A stretch of 7,234 nt of DNA from Limimaricola sp041580155 (GCA_041580155.1 JBFGEI010000151.1:1-7234), one strand, 5' to 3'. Shown: positions 1 through 6,722, counted from the first letter of the stretch. Program-made: numbers and translations. Notes: generated by a model from the letters alone, not told the origin.

Positions 1-1561
1 CGGGCGTGATCAGCGCCCGGGCCACCGCCGCCGCCAGCGCGGCAAGCGATCGCGGCGCGCTGGCCTCGGCGCCCCAGGCCCGGGCCAGCGCACAGAAATC
101 CGGGTTGCGCTGAACCACCGCGTTAGGCGCGATCTGCGCCGCGGTCATGCTGGCCTCGATCTCGCCCAGCTTGCCGTTGTCCCAGACGATGATCGGCAGC
201 GACAGCCCCAGTTCGACGGCGGTGCCAAGCTCCTGGATCGTGTATTGCAGCCCGTAGTCGCCGGCGATCGCCACCACCGCGCGATCCGGCTGCCCGACCT
301 TGCCGCCGATCGCCGCCGGCAACGCGTAGCCCAGCGTGCCGAAGCCCGATGGGTGATGCCACAGCCCCGGCGCGCTCAGCGGCCAGACCTCCTTGGCGGC
401 GTAGGCGAACTGGGTCATGTCGGAATAGATCAGCGCGTCGGCCGGCAGCGCGTCGCGCAGCGCGTCGGCGACCGGCAGGATACCGGGACGCTCGCTGTCG
501 ATCTCGGCGCGCCAGCGAGCCCGGGTCGCGGCGATTTCGGCGGGCCGCCAGCCGCTGGACGGCGCCCCCTCCCCAAGCCGCTCCAGCAGCGCATCCAGTG
601 CCGGTGCCGCGTCGGCCTCGATCCGCAGCCCGGCGCGGCGGTCGGCGTCGAGGATCTGCGGGTCGATGTCGATCCGGATCACCTCGGCCTCGGGATCGAA
701 ACCCGGCTCGTCGCGCCACAGGTCGACCTCGGACAGCACGCAGCCGACCACCAGCACGCAGTCCGCGGCGGCGATCCTTGCCGCGCTGTCGGGTCGCGCC
801 AGGCCGGCGCCGAAATGCAGCGGGTCTGCCGGGTCGATGACGCCGCGCCCGGCATAGGACACGAAGCTGGCGGCGCCGAGCCTGCGGGCCAGCGCCCGCG
901 CCTGCGGCGCCGCGCCGCGGCAGCCGCCGCCGAGGATCAACAGCGGCCGCCCGGCCCGCGCCAGCCGCGCCGCGGCGTCGGCGATGCCACCGGCGTCGGG
1001 CGGCAGCACGGCGGCCGGTTCGGGCGCCGCGCCGGCCGCCGGGGCTGCGGCCTCGAGCATCGGGATCGGCACCTGGAGATGCACCGGCCGGGCCCGGCGG
1101 CCGCGAAACCCGGCCAGAGCCCGGTCGATCAGCGCGTAGGCGTCGGCGGCGTCCGCGGCTTCCTCGGACCATGCCGTCACGGTCGCCGCCGCGCCGCGCT
1201 GGTCGCGCATCTCGTGCAGCCGGTGGTCGAGGCTGCCGCCCTCGGGCAGGCAGGACGAGATCGCCAGCACCGCGACGCTGTCGGACCAGGCCTGGCCCAG
1301 CGGCGTCAGCATGTTGCACAGCCCCGGACCGGTGATCACATAGGCCACGCCGGGCCGGCCGGTGGCGCGGGCATAGCCGTCGGCCATGAACCCCGCCCCC
1401 TGTTCGTGCCGCGCCAGCACGTGGCGCAGGCCCGATTCCTCGATGCCGCGGTACATTTCCTGATTGTGGACCCCGGGTATGCCGAAGATCACCTCGACGC
1501 CGCGCGCCGCCAGGGCGTGGCTGATCTGCGCGCCCAGCGGGCGGTACGGCATGTCCTGCAT
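1..1561 (-). CDS. Thiamine-diphosphate-dependent decarboxylase, probable 5-guanidino-2-oxopentanoate decarboxylase (AruI-like), C-terminus cut off by window edge
   Basis: The 520 codons visible encode a three-domain enzyme of the acetolactate synthase/pyruvate decarboxylase superfamily. The N-terminal pyrimidine-binding domain (about residues 5-170) carries the catalytic glutamate Glu53 in RHEQGAGFMADGYAR. A central domain follows (about 185-330). The C-terminal diphosphate-binding domain has the cofactor motif starting at GDYG (434-437) and ending at DN (461-462). The block GIPGVHNQEMYRG, the HEQGAGFMADGYAR region and HRLHEMRDQ resemble the arginine transaminase-pathway enzyme AruI, which decarboxylates 2-keto-arginine to 4-guanidinobutanal. 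AruI is about 560 residues, so only a few dozen residues should be missing. Family assignment is secure. The substrate is inferred, because no transaminase or aldehyde dehydrogenase partner is in view; a related 2-keto-acid decarboxylase or acetolactate synthase-like enzyme is possible. The ATG overlaps the trkH stop (TGATG) and has GGAG six bases upstream at 1568-1571. A second ATG lies at codon 4. Cytosolic. Confidence 0.9.
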   Translation of the reverse strand, partial: MQDMPYRPLGAQISHALAARGVEVIFGIPGVHNQEMYRGIEESGLRHVLARHEQGAGFMADGYARATGRPGVAYVITGPGLCNMLTPLGQAWSDSVAVLAISSCLPEGGSLDHRLHEMRDQRGAAATVTAWSEEAADAADAYALIDRALAGFRGRRARPVHLQVPIPMLEAAAPAAGAAPEPAAVLPPDAGGIADAAARLARAGRPLLILGGGCRGAAPQARALARRLGAASFVSYAGRGVIDPADPLHFGAGLARPDSAARIAAADCVLVVGCVLSEVDLWRDEPGFDPEAEVIRIDIDPQILDADRRAGLRIEADAAPALDALLERLGEGAPSSGWRPAEIAATRARWRAEIDSERPGILPVADALRDALPADALIYSDMTQFAYAAKEVWPLSAPGLWHHPSGFGTLGYALPAAIGGKVGQPDRAVVAIAGDYGLQYTIQELGTAVELGLSLPIIVWDNGKLGEIEASMTAAQIAPNAVVQRNPDFCALARAWGAEASAPRSLAALAAAVARALITP

Positions 1562-3009
1562 CACGATCTCCAGAATTCGGTGGTGACCAGCACCAGAACC
1601 ACCAGCAACTCGAGCCGGCCGACGAACATCGCCAGGGTCAGGATCCACTTGGCGATGTCGGGCAGCGGCTGGAACGTGCCGGCCGGGCCGATCACCGTGC
1701 CGAGCCCGGGGCCGACGTTCGCCAGCGCGCTGGCGGCACCCGACACGCTGGTCAGGAAATCGAGCCCGGTCAGCGACAGCAGCACCGACACGATGCCGAT
1801 CGACACGATGAACACCACGAAGAACGCCATCACCGAGCTCAGCACGTCCTGCGCCACCGGCCGATTGTCGTAGCGCACGCTGAACACGCCATGCGGCTGG
1901 TGGATCTTGCGGATCTGCGCGCCGATCGACGAGAACAGGATCTGGTAGCGGAAGATCTTGACCGAACAGGCGGTCGACCCGGCGCAGCCGCCGATCAGCC
2001 CGATGAAGAAGAACATGGCGACCGGAAACGGCCCCCATTGCATGTAGTCGGCGCTGGCGTAGCCGGTCCCCGAGATGATCGACACCACGTTGAACAGCGA
2101 CTCGCGGAACGCCACCTCGGTGAAGCCGTGCGAATAGGCCGCGAGCGACAGCGAGATCAGCAGCACGCAGACCATGATGGTCAGGAAGAAATCCCGCACC
2201 TGCGAGTCGCGGATCAGCGGCCGCGCATGGCCGGCGGCAAGCTGGACGTAGCGCACGTAGGGCAGCGCCGACAGGAACATGAACACCGCGCCGACGTAAT
2301 GCGCCCCGGCGCCGTAAAGGCCGAAAGAGCTGTCCGAATTGGCGAAACCGCCGGTCGAGATGGTCGTCATCGCGTGCACGACCGCGTCGAACGGCTCCAT
2401 GCCGGTGGCCATGTAGGCCATGGTGCAGACCAGCGTCAGCCCGACGTAGATCACTGCGATGCCGGAGGCGATCTCGGCGGCCCGGGGCAGGATCTTGCCC
2501 ATCGTCTCGAACGCCTCCGAGCGGAACACCTGCATGCCGCCGACCTTGAGTTCGGGCAGGAACACCATGGCGACCACGATGATACCGATGCCGCCCAGCC
2601 ATTGCAGAATACCGCGCCACAGCTTGATGCCCTCGGGCAGATCCTCGATCCCGGTCAGCACGGTGGCGCCGGTGGTGGTGATCCCGGACATCGCCTCGAA
2701 GAAGGCGTCGGTGAGGCTCGAGTCGGTGTCGCCGAGCATGAACGGCAGCGCACCGAAGGCCGGCAGCACGATCCAGACCGTCGAGGTCAGCAGGAAGGTC
2801 TGGCGCAGCGTCAGCCCGGTGCGCACGCCGTTCGAGCACGACAGCGCCATCAGCCCGCCGGTCAGCACCGTCAGCACGGCGCTTTCCAGAAACACCGGCC
2901 AATGGCCGTTGGCGGCGGCCAGGTCGGCCACCATCGGGCCCAGCATGGTCAGTCCCAGCACCGCCAACAGAAGGCCGATCACGTATCCGACGGGGCGCAG
3001 GTCGATCAT
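1561..3009 (-). CDS. trkH: Trk-type potassium uptake protein TrkH (membrane subunit)
   Basis: This 482-residue inner-membrane protein moves K+ into the cell, normally gated by a cytosolic NAD/ATP-binding TrkA that is not in this window. Its length is normal for TrkH. All four pore-loop repeats are visible: ITTTGAT (110-116), TTISTGGFAN (215-224), SGTGYA (313-318) and ANVGPGLG (430-437). The conserved intramembrane-loop segment GGCAGSTACSVKIFR (340-354, Lys351) and the C-terminal GRLELL...TTEFWR ending are also present, with many hydrophobic helices between. The start is the ATG giving MIDLRPVGYVIG, a typical N-terminus. The reading frame stays open upstream to 3723, but that extension is hydrophilic, arginine-rich and lies antisense to the GSCFA gene, so I exclude it. 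There is no clear Shine-Dalgarno before the ATG. The stop overlaps the next gene's start by one base, implying translational coupling. Confidence 0.95.
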   Translation of the reverse strand: MIDLRPVGYVIGLLLAVLGLTMLGPMVADLAAANGHWPVFLESAVLTVLTGGLMALSCSNGVRTGLTLRQTFLLTSTVWIVLPAFGALPFMLGDTDSSLTDAFFEAMSGITTTGATVLTGIEDLPEGIKLWRGILQWLGGIGIIVVAMVFLPELKVGGMQVFRSEAFETMGKILPRAAEIASGIAVIYVGLTLVCTMAYMATGMEPFDAVVHAMTTISTGGFANSDSSFGLYGAGAHYVGAVFMFLSALPYVRYVQLAAGHARPLIRDSQVRDFFLTIMVCVLLISLSLAAYSHGFTEVAFRESLFNVVSIISGTGYASADYMQWGPFPVAMFFFIGLIGGCAGSTACSVKIFRYQILFSSIGAQIRKIHQPHGVFSVRYDNRPVAQDVLSSVMAFFVVFIVSIGIVSVLLSLTGLDFLTSVSGAASALANVGPGLGTVIGPAGTFQPLPDIAKWILTLAMFVGRLELLVVLVLVTTEFWRS

Positions 3010-3162
3010 CCCGGAGCGTTGGCCCAGCCCTCTCTTGGTGTCAAGCACGGCGGGATATCTTCTCGGCGCCGTCTCGGGGACGTCACAATCGGACCCGAAT
3101 GTGCCACTACTCGGAAGCCGGCGGACCTGATCCGCGACAGGATTCCAGCGAGCGAGGCGACG
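3010..3162. other. Divergent intergenic region between trkH and the GSCFA gene
   Basis: These 153 bases separate two divergently transcribed genes and must hold promoters for both. On the minus strand a perfect TTGACA lies at 3044-3039. Seventeen bases further on, the -10 position reads CAACGC (3021-3016), a poor match. On the plus strand TTGGTG followed after 15 bases by TATCTT is a weak candidate for the GSCFA gene. A short inverted repeat, CTTG-GTGT-CAAG, overlaps both. I see no RNA gene, riboswitch or credible small ORF here. Confidence 0.5.
3016..3044 (-). promoter_or_regulatory. Possible trkH promoter (good -35, poor -10)
   Basis: TTGACA at 3044-3039 is a perfect sigma-70 -35 hexamer, and a 17-base spacer leads to CAACGC at 3021-3016. 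Only the -35 is convincing. If this promoter is used, transcription would begin within a few bases of the trkH ATG at 3009, leaving little or no leader, which would fit the absence of a Shine-Dalgarno. The -35 could also be chance. Confidence 0.3.
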
Positions 3163-4134
3163 ATGCCCTATCTCGAGACCCCAGACACCACGCACCTGAC
3201 CGCGGATTCGCCGGTGCCGCGATTCCGGATCGGCCGGAGCACCGCGGTCGCCACCTTCGGCAGCTGTTTCGCACAGCAGCTGGGACTCGAGCTGCGCCGC
3301 GCCGACGCCCTTCTGCTTGACGCCGACCCGGTGCCGCGCGGCATGGCCCCGGCGATCGCGCGCCGGCACGGCTACGGCGACTTCTCGGCCCGCACCGGCG
3401 AGATCCCGACCGCGCGGCAGCTGCGCCAGCTGCTGGGCGACGTGCTGGCGCCGGCCTGCGATCCGCGCCTGGTCTGGCGCCTGCCCGACGGCGGCCATGT
3501 CGACGCGCTGCGGCCGGCGGTCGACCCCGACGGCATGGCGACGGTCGCCGAGGTGCTGGACCAGCGCCGCGACCACCTGGTCCGGCTGCGCGACATGCTG
3601 GCACGGGTCGAGGTGCTGGTGTTCACCCTCGGGCAGAGCGCAGCCTGGGAGGACCGCGCGACCGGACGGGCGCTGCCGTGGCGCCCCGGCGCCATCGCCG
3701 GGTGTTTCGACGCCGAGCAGCACCGGCTGCGCCGCTTCAGCCGGTCAGAAGTGCTGCAGGACCTGCACGCGATCCACTGCGCGCTGGGCTGGATCAACCC
3801 GGCGATCAAGCTGCTGCTGACGGTGTCACCGTTGCGGCACGACGCGGCGCCTCTTGGCACGCTCGACTTGCGCGCGGCGGCAATCGACGCGGTGGCAGCG
3901 CTGCCCGGCACGGACTACTTCCCGGCCTACGAGATCGTCGTTTCCGCGAATCCGGGAACGCCCGAGGTCGACGCCGTAAGCCCCGAGGCGGCAGAACGGG
4001 CGATGTCGCGCTTCTTCGCGATGCATCGGCTGGTGCGGACGTCGCCGCATGCCGCCGCCCGGCGCGGCGGCGTCGATCCGATGCCGGGGCGGCCCGAAAC
4101 GATGTCGGCACGAGGCCCGCGACCGCTGCGCTGA
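3163..4134 (+). CDS. GSCFA domain-containing protein (SGNH-hydrolase-like)
   Basis: This 323-residue protein carries the motif that names the GSCFA family: TFGSCFAQ (31-38). Ser34 lies where SGNH/GDSL-type hydrolases have their nucleophile. Other family-like blocks follow: a GYGDFSARTGEI stretch (70-81), FTLGQSAAWED (154-164, resembling the family's FTLGLTEAW), LLLTVSP (217-223), DYFPAYEIV (251-259) and VSPEAAERAMSRFFA (272-286). GSCFA proteins are loosely linked to surface polysaccharide or cell-envelope chemistry, but a defined reaction is not established, so I give no substrate. The ATG has GAGG five bases upstream (3154-3157). The N-terminal part before the motif is short, and many relatives carry an extra NPY...FW-type segment there. 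The last roughly 33 residues are Arg/Pro/Ala-rich and look like a non-domain tail. No signal peptide or membrane segment is seen. It stands alone, divergent from trkH and convergent with folE2. Confidence 0.88.
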   Translation: MPYLETPDTTHLTADSPVPRFRIGRSTAVATFGSCFAQQLGLELRRADALLLDADPVPRGMAPAIARRHGYGDFSARTGEIPTARQLRQLLGDVLAPACDPRLVWRLPDGGHVDALRPAVDPDGMATVAEVLDQRRDHLVRLRDMLARVEVLVFTLGQSAAWEDRATGRALPWRPGAIAGCFDAEQHRLRRFSRSEVLQDLHAIHCALGWINPAIKLLLTVSPLRHDAAPLGTLDLRAAAIDAVAALPGTDYFPAYEIVVSANPGTPEVDAVSPEAAERAMSRFFAMHRLVRTSPHAAARRGGVDPMPGRPETMSARGPRPLR

Positions 4135-4176
4135 ACCGGCCTGGCTGCGCGTGGCCGTCGGGCCTGCACCGTCGGC
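4135..4176. other. Convergent gap between the GSCFA gene and folE2
   Basis: These 42 GC-rich bases lie between two converging stop codons. A very short inverted repeat, CGGCT-C-AGCCG, spans the folE2 stop, and several GGCC repeats occur. There is no stem followed by a T-tract on either strand, so I cannot name an intrinsic terminator for either gene. Confidence 0.6.
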
Positions 4177-5295
4177 TCAGCCGCCGTGATGCAGCCCGGC
4201 AAACAGTTTCGGATCGAGACTTTCGGCGGCGAAGGTCGACCCCTCGGTCAGCAGGCTGACCGCGTCGTGGCTGTGCAGGCTTTCTTGATGGCTGGCCAGC
4301 ACCCGGAAGTCGCCGATCCGCGGATCAGCCTGCAACTGCTGTGAGAACAGCCGGACCGCATCCTCGACGAAGATCGGGTTGGCGGCGTTGAGCTCGGCGA
4401 AGGCCTGCTCGTCCTCGCGTTTCACCATCACCTGGGTTTCGGTCGGGACCGCGGCGCGGGCCATGTCGATCAGATCCTCGAACCACAGCACCGGGCCCGG
4501 CTCGGCCACCACCGAGATCCGCGCCACCGAGCGCTGCGAATGCGGCGTGGCCAGCTGGCCGCGGAACTGCCGGGCATGTTCGGACAGTTCCAGCGAACAG
4601 GGGCAGGTCGACGAATAGACGTAGTCGAGATGGATGATGTTCTTGGCGACGCCGTCGATCTCGATCAACTCGAGCGCGACATCGTAATACTGGAAGCCGG
4701 TCAGCCCCGAGCGCAGCGACGAGACCCGCAGCGGGAACGAGAACCGCATCTGGATCCGCGCGTCGAAGCTGTCGAGATCGGTCTTGTAGGCGGCCAGCGC
4801 CGCCTTGATCACGTCGAAGCTGAAGGTTTCCTCGGCATGGCGGTAGAATGACCGCATGATGCGGCTCATGTTGATGCCCTTCTTCTCGGCCTCGAGGCTG
4901 ACCGTTCCGGTCACCGAGGTTTCGAGTGTCAGGTCGCCGCCGCTGCGGGTGTGGAACCGGATCGGCAGCCGGAAGTTCGAGATCCCGACGTGCTGGATCG
5001 GCCGCACCGCGCCGCGGATCAGGCTGGACGGACCGTTCTGCAAATCGGGCAACAGCGCCCGATAGGCGTCATCGACCGCGAATTCCTCGGGGTAGGCCCG
5101 GGCCAGCGCCGGGTAGTTCGACACCGCCCGCCCGGGCAGCAACCGCGACACCAGCGGGTCGAGCGCCGCCACCTCTTCGGGCGTCACCCCGCCGGCCCAG
5201 CGCCGCAGCACCGCGAGCGCGGCGGCGGCGTCATCGCGGTCGGGCGCGGCCGCTTTCGCGGGTTTGCCGTGCAGGTCGCGGGTGGCTTGGGTCAT
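4177..5295 (-). CDS. folE2: GTP cyclohydrolase FolE2 (type IB, GCYH-IB)
   Basis: This 372-residue cytosolic enzyme converts GTP to 7,8-dihydroneopterin triphosphate and formate, the first step of tetrahydrofolate (and queuosine) synthesis. Diagnostic features are PIQHVGISNFRLPI (99-112), KKGINMSRIMR (138-148), the metal-site segment STCPCS (229-234, Cys231 and Cys233), PHSQRSV (251-257, His252) and NPIFVEDAVR (306-315, Glu311). The order and spacing match FolE2 rather than the unrelated FolE. It is longer than the roughly 260-residue type enzymes because of an Ala-rich N-terminal part before about residue 85, a form I recall from Rhodobacteraceae. I chose the ATG at 5295 because GGAGGT (5310-5305) sits nine bases upstream; an in-frame GTG at 5328 would add 11 residues upstream of that Shine-Dalgarno. 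In many bacteria folE2 is induced by zinc shortage through Zur. It lies 114 bases downstream of metZ on the same strand. Confidence 0.96.
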   Translation of the reverse strand: MTQATRDLHGKPAKAAAPDRDDAAAALAVLRRWAGGVTPEEVAALDPLVSRLLPGRAVSNYPALARAYPEEFAVDDAYRALLPDLQNGPSSLIRGAVRPIQHVGISNFRLPIRFHTRSGGDLTLETSVTGTVSLEAEKKGINMSRIMRSFYRHAEETFSFDVIKAALAAYKTDLDSFDARIQMRFSFPLRVSSLRSGLTGFQYYDVALELIEIDGVAKNIIHLDYVYSSTCPCSLELSEHARQFRGQLATPHSQRSVARISVVAEPGPVLWFEDLIDMARAAVPTETQVMVKREDEQAFAELNAANPIFVEDAVRLFSQQLQADPRIGDFRVLASHQESLHSHDAVSLLTEGSTFAAESLDPKLFAGLHHGG

Positions 5296-5366
5296 CTGCC
5301 TCTTACCTCCGGGCCAATCAGATAACACGATATAGGGCGATAGTTTAAATAATCGTATCTCGGGTT
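5296..5366 (-). promoter_or_regulatory. AT-rich folE2 upstream region with imperfect palindrome
   Basis: This is the most AT-rich stretch of the window, and it lies directly before the folE2 start, so it is the natural place for its promoter. It holds an 18-base palindrome, CGATAGTTTAAATAATCG (5338-5355), in which 14 positions pair symmetrically around TTTAAA. It also has three GATA repeats (5321, 5329 and 5339) and a GTTAT half-site on the minus strand (5328-5324). A promoter is inferred only from composition: the best hexamers, TTAAAC and TTATCT spaced 17 apart, are weak. No full Zur box is visible. Confidence 0.4.
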
Positions 5367-5390
5367 CCGCAGCGCCCGTAAGCGCTGCGG
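5367..5390 (-). terminator. Hairpin after metZ, probable terminator
   Basis: CCGCAGCGC (5367-5375) and GCGCTGCGG (5382-5390) form a perfect nine-pair GC-rich stem closing a six-base loop. It begins 20 bases after the metZ stop codon, the usual position for a terminator. On the metZ strand the stem is followed by AACCCGAGA rather than a run of T, so it is not a textbook intrinsic terminator. It may slow polymerase, stabilise the mRNA 3' end, or allow read-through into folE2. Confidence 0.55.
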
Positions 5391-5409
5391 GTCAGCTCGG
5401 CCGTTGGCC

Positions 5410-6585
5410 TCAGATCGCCGCGATCGCGCGCTTCAGATCGTCGATCAGATCGTCGGCATCCTCAAGCCCGACCGAAAGCCGGATCAGCCCCGGGGTAATG
5501 CCCAAGAGCGTCTTGCGATCGGCAGAAAGCCTTTGATGCGTGGTAGATGCGGGATGCGTCGCGATCGATTTCGTGTCGCCGAGATTGTTCGAGATGATGA
5601 TGATCTCGAGCGCGTTCAGCAGCCGGAACGCCGCTTCGCGCGACCCTGCGTCGAACGCCAGCATGGTGCCGCCCGCGCCGATCTGCCGCATCACCAGGTC
5701 ATGCTGCGGATGGTCCGAGCGGCCCGGATAGATCACCGAGTGCAGCTTCGACTGGCCGGCCAGTGCATCGGCGATGCGGCCGGCGCTCTCGGTCTGCGCC
5801 CGGACCCGCAGCTCGATGGTCTCGAGCCCCTTCAGCATCAGCCAGGCGCTGAACGGCGACAGCGACCCGCCGGTGTGCTTCATGTAGGGCTCGACGGTGC
5901 CGCGGATGAACGCCTCGGTGCCCAAGATCACGCCGCCCAGCGCCCGGCCCTGGCCGTCGATGTGCTTGGTCGCCGAATAGACCACCACGTCGGCCCCTTG
6001 CGCGATGGCGTCGGAATAGACCGGCGTGGTGAACACGTTGTCGCAGACCACGGTGGCGCCCACCGCATGGGCCAGTTCCGACACCGCGGCGATGTCGATC
6101 ACCTCGAGCGTCGGGTTCGACATGCTTTCGAAGAACACCGCCTTGGTGTCGGGCCGGATCGCGGCGGCCCATTCATCAAGGTTACGGCCGTCGACGAAGC
6201 TGACCTCGACGCCGTAGCGGGTCAGGATCTCCTCGAGGATGTACAGGCAGGAGCCGAACAGCGCCCGGCTCGATACCACGTGATCGCCGGCCTTCAGCAT
6301 CGAGGTCAGCGCGCCGTTGACCGCCGCCATGCCGGAGGCGGTGGCAAATCCCGCCTCGGCGCCTTCCAGCGCCGCGATCCGGTCCTCGAACATCGCCACC
6401 GTCGGGTTTCCGTAGCGGGCGTAGATGAATTCGTCGCCCTCGATGCCGATGAAGCGCTTCTCGGCGTCCTCGGCGGTGTCGTAGACGAAGCCCTGGGTCA
6501 GGAAGATCGCTTCGCTGACCTCGCCATACTGGCTGCGTCGGGACCCGGCGTGAACGGCGCGGGTGCGTTTGCGGAACTCGGACAT
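5410..6585 (-). CDS. metZ: O-succinylhomoserine sulfhydrylase MetZ
   Basis: This 391-residue PLP enzyme of the Cys/Met metabolism family joins sulfide to O-succinylhomoserine to give homocysteine, the direct sulfhydrylation route to methionine, in the cytosol. Visible motifs are YARYGNPT (55-62; Tyr55 and Arg57 contact the cofactor phosphate of the neighbouring subunit), ASGMAA (83-88), Asp182 in VVCDNVF, the Schiff-base lysine Lys207 in VVYSATKHIDGQGR, and THPASTTH (343-350) with Arg369 for the substrate carboxylate. Length is normal. The ATG has AGGAGG six bases upstream (6597-6592), so the start is firm. Discrimination from cystathionine gamma-synthase or O-acetylhomoserine sulfhydrylase rests on overall resemblance and on the SAM-II riboswitch upstream, which typically controls metA/metZ-type genes in alphaproteobacteria. 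High SAM is expected to shut it off. Confidence 0.95.
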   Translation of the reverse strand: MSEFRKRTRAVHAGSRRSQYGEVSEAIFLTQGFVYDTAEDAEKRFIGIEGDEFIYARYGNPTVAMFEDRIAALEGAEAGFATASGMAAVNGALTSMLKAGDHVVSSRALFGSCLYILEEILTRYGVEVSFVDGRNLDEWAAAIRPDTKAVFFESMSNPTLEVIDIAAVSELAHAVGATVVCDNVFTTPVYSDAIAQGADVVVYSATKHIDGQGRALGGVILGTEAFIRGTVEPYMKHTGGSLSPFSAWLMLKGLETIELRVRAQTESAGRIADALAGQSKLHSVIYPGRSDHPQHDLVMRQIGAGGTMLAFDAGSREAAFRLLNALEIIIISNNLGDTKSIATHPASTTHQRLSADRKTLLGITPGLIRLSVGLEDADDLIDDLKRAIAAI

Positions 6586-6612
6586 CTCGTGCCTCCTGTT
6601 GCGGGGGCCGGC

Positions 6613-6644
6613 AAAAAGCCCCGATACCCGAGAGGCATCGGGGC
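6613..6644 (-). terminator. Intrinsic terminator in the metZ leader (attenuator)
   Basis: On the minus strand GCCCCGAT (6644-6637) and ATCGGGGC (6625-6618) form a perfect eight-pair stem. It can be extended inward by G-T, C-G and C-G pairs to leave a five-base loop. It is followed at once by five T residues (6617-6613). It lies between the SAM-II aptamer and the metZ Shine-Dalgarno, so it ends transcription before the gene and is the likely expression platform of the riboswitch. Confidence 0.88.
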
Positions 6645-6660
6645 GCGTCAGGCGTCCCTC

Positions 6661-6718
6661 CCCCTCTTTAGCGGCATGTTTAACGTGGCCCGCAATCCGG
6701 TGTTCAAATCGCCACGCA
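6661..6718 (-). ncRNA. SAM-II riboswitch upstream of metZ
   Basis: The minus strand matches the SAM-II (metA motif) pattern. Stem P1 is CGTGGC (6716-6711) with GCCACG (6689-6684). The P1 loop begins GATTTGA, as in known examples, and includes ATTGCGG. After P1 come the conserved TTAAACAT and then GCCGCTAAAGAGG (6675-6663), the 3' pseudoknot strand. GCGG (6693-6690) can pair with CCGC (6674-6671), giving the pseudoknot. SAM-II binds S-adenosylmethionine and occurs mainly in alphaproteobacteria before methionine synthesis genes, which agrees with metZ downstream. Exact ends are approximate. Confidence 0.95.
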
Positions 6719-6722
6719 GCGC

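Noticed and set aside
123..1319. 398-codon minus-strand and 542-codon plus-strand frames over the decarboxylase gene
   Set aside because: Both are Arg/Gly-rich shadow frames. The thiamine-diphosphate enzyme motifs all lie in the frame starting at 1561.
1..1561. Acetolactate synthase large subunit (ilvB/ilvI)
   Set aside because: The superfamily fits, but the GIPGVHNQEMYRG and HEQGAGFMADGYAR blocks resemble the AruI-type decarboxylases more, and no ilvN/ilvH small-subunit gene is nearby in view.
1891..3162. Long plus-strand open frame leading into the GSCFA gene, antisense to trkH
   Set aside because: It encodes a low-complexity His/Arg/Gln-rich sequence typical of the antisense frame of a GC-rich gene. 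The GSCFA homology and a Shine-Dalgarno support the start at 3163.
3010..3723. N-terminal extension of trkH by about 238 codons in the open minus-strand frame
   Set aside because: The added residues are hydrophilic and Arg/Gln-rich, overlap the well-supported GSCFA gene antisense, and are absent from TrkH proteins. The ATG at 3009 gives a standard TrkH N-terminus.
4135..4190. Bidirectional terminator between the GSCFA gene and folE2
   Set aside because: Only a five-pair repeat with a one-base loop and no T-tract; not a credible terminator.
5321..5335. Zur box upstream of folE2
   Set aside because: Only one GTTAT-type half-site is present and no symmetric partner at the expected spacing, so the box cannot be supported.
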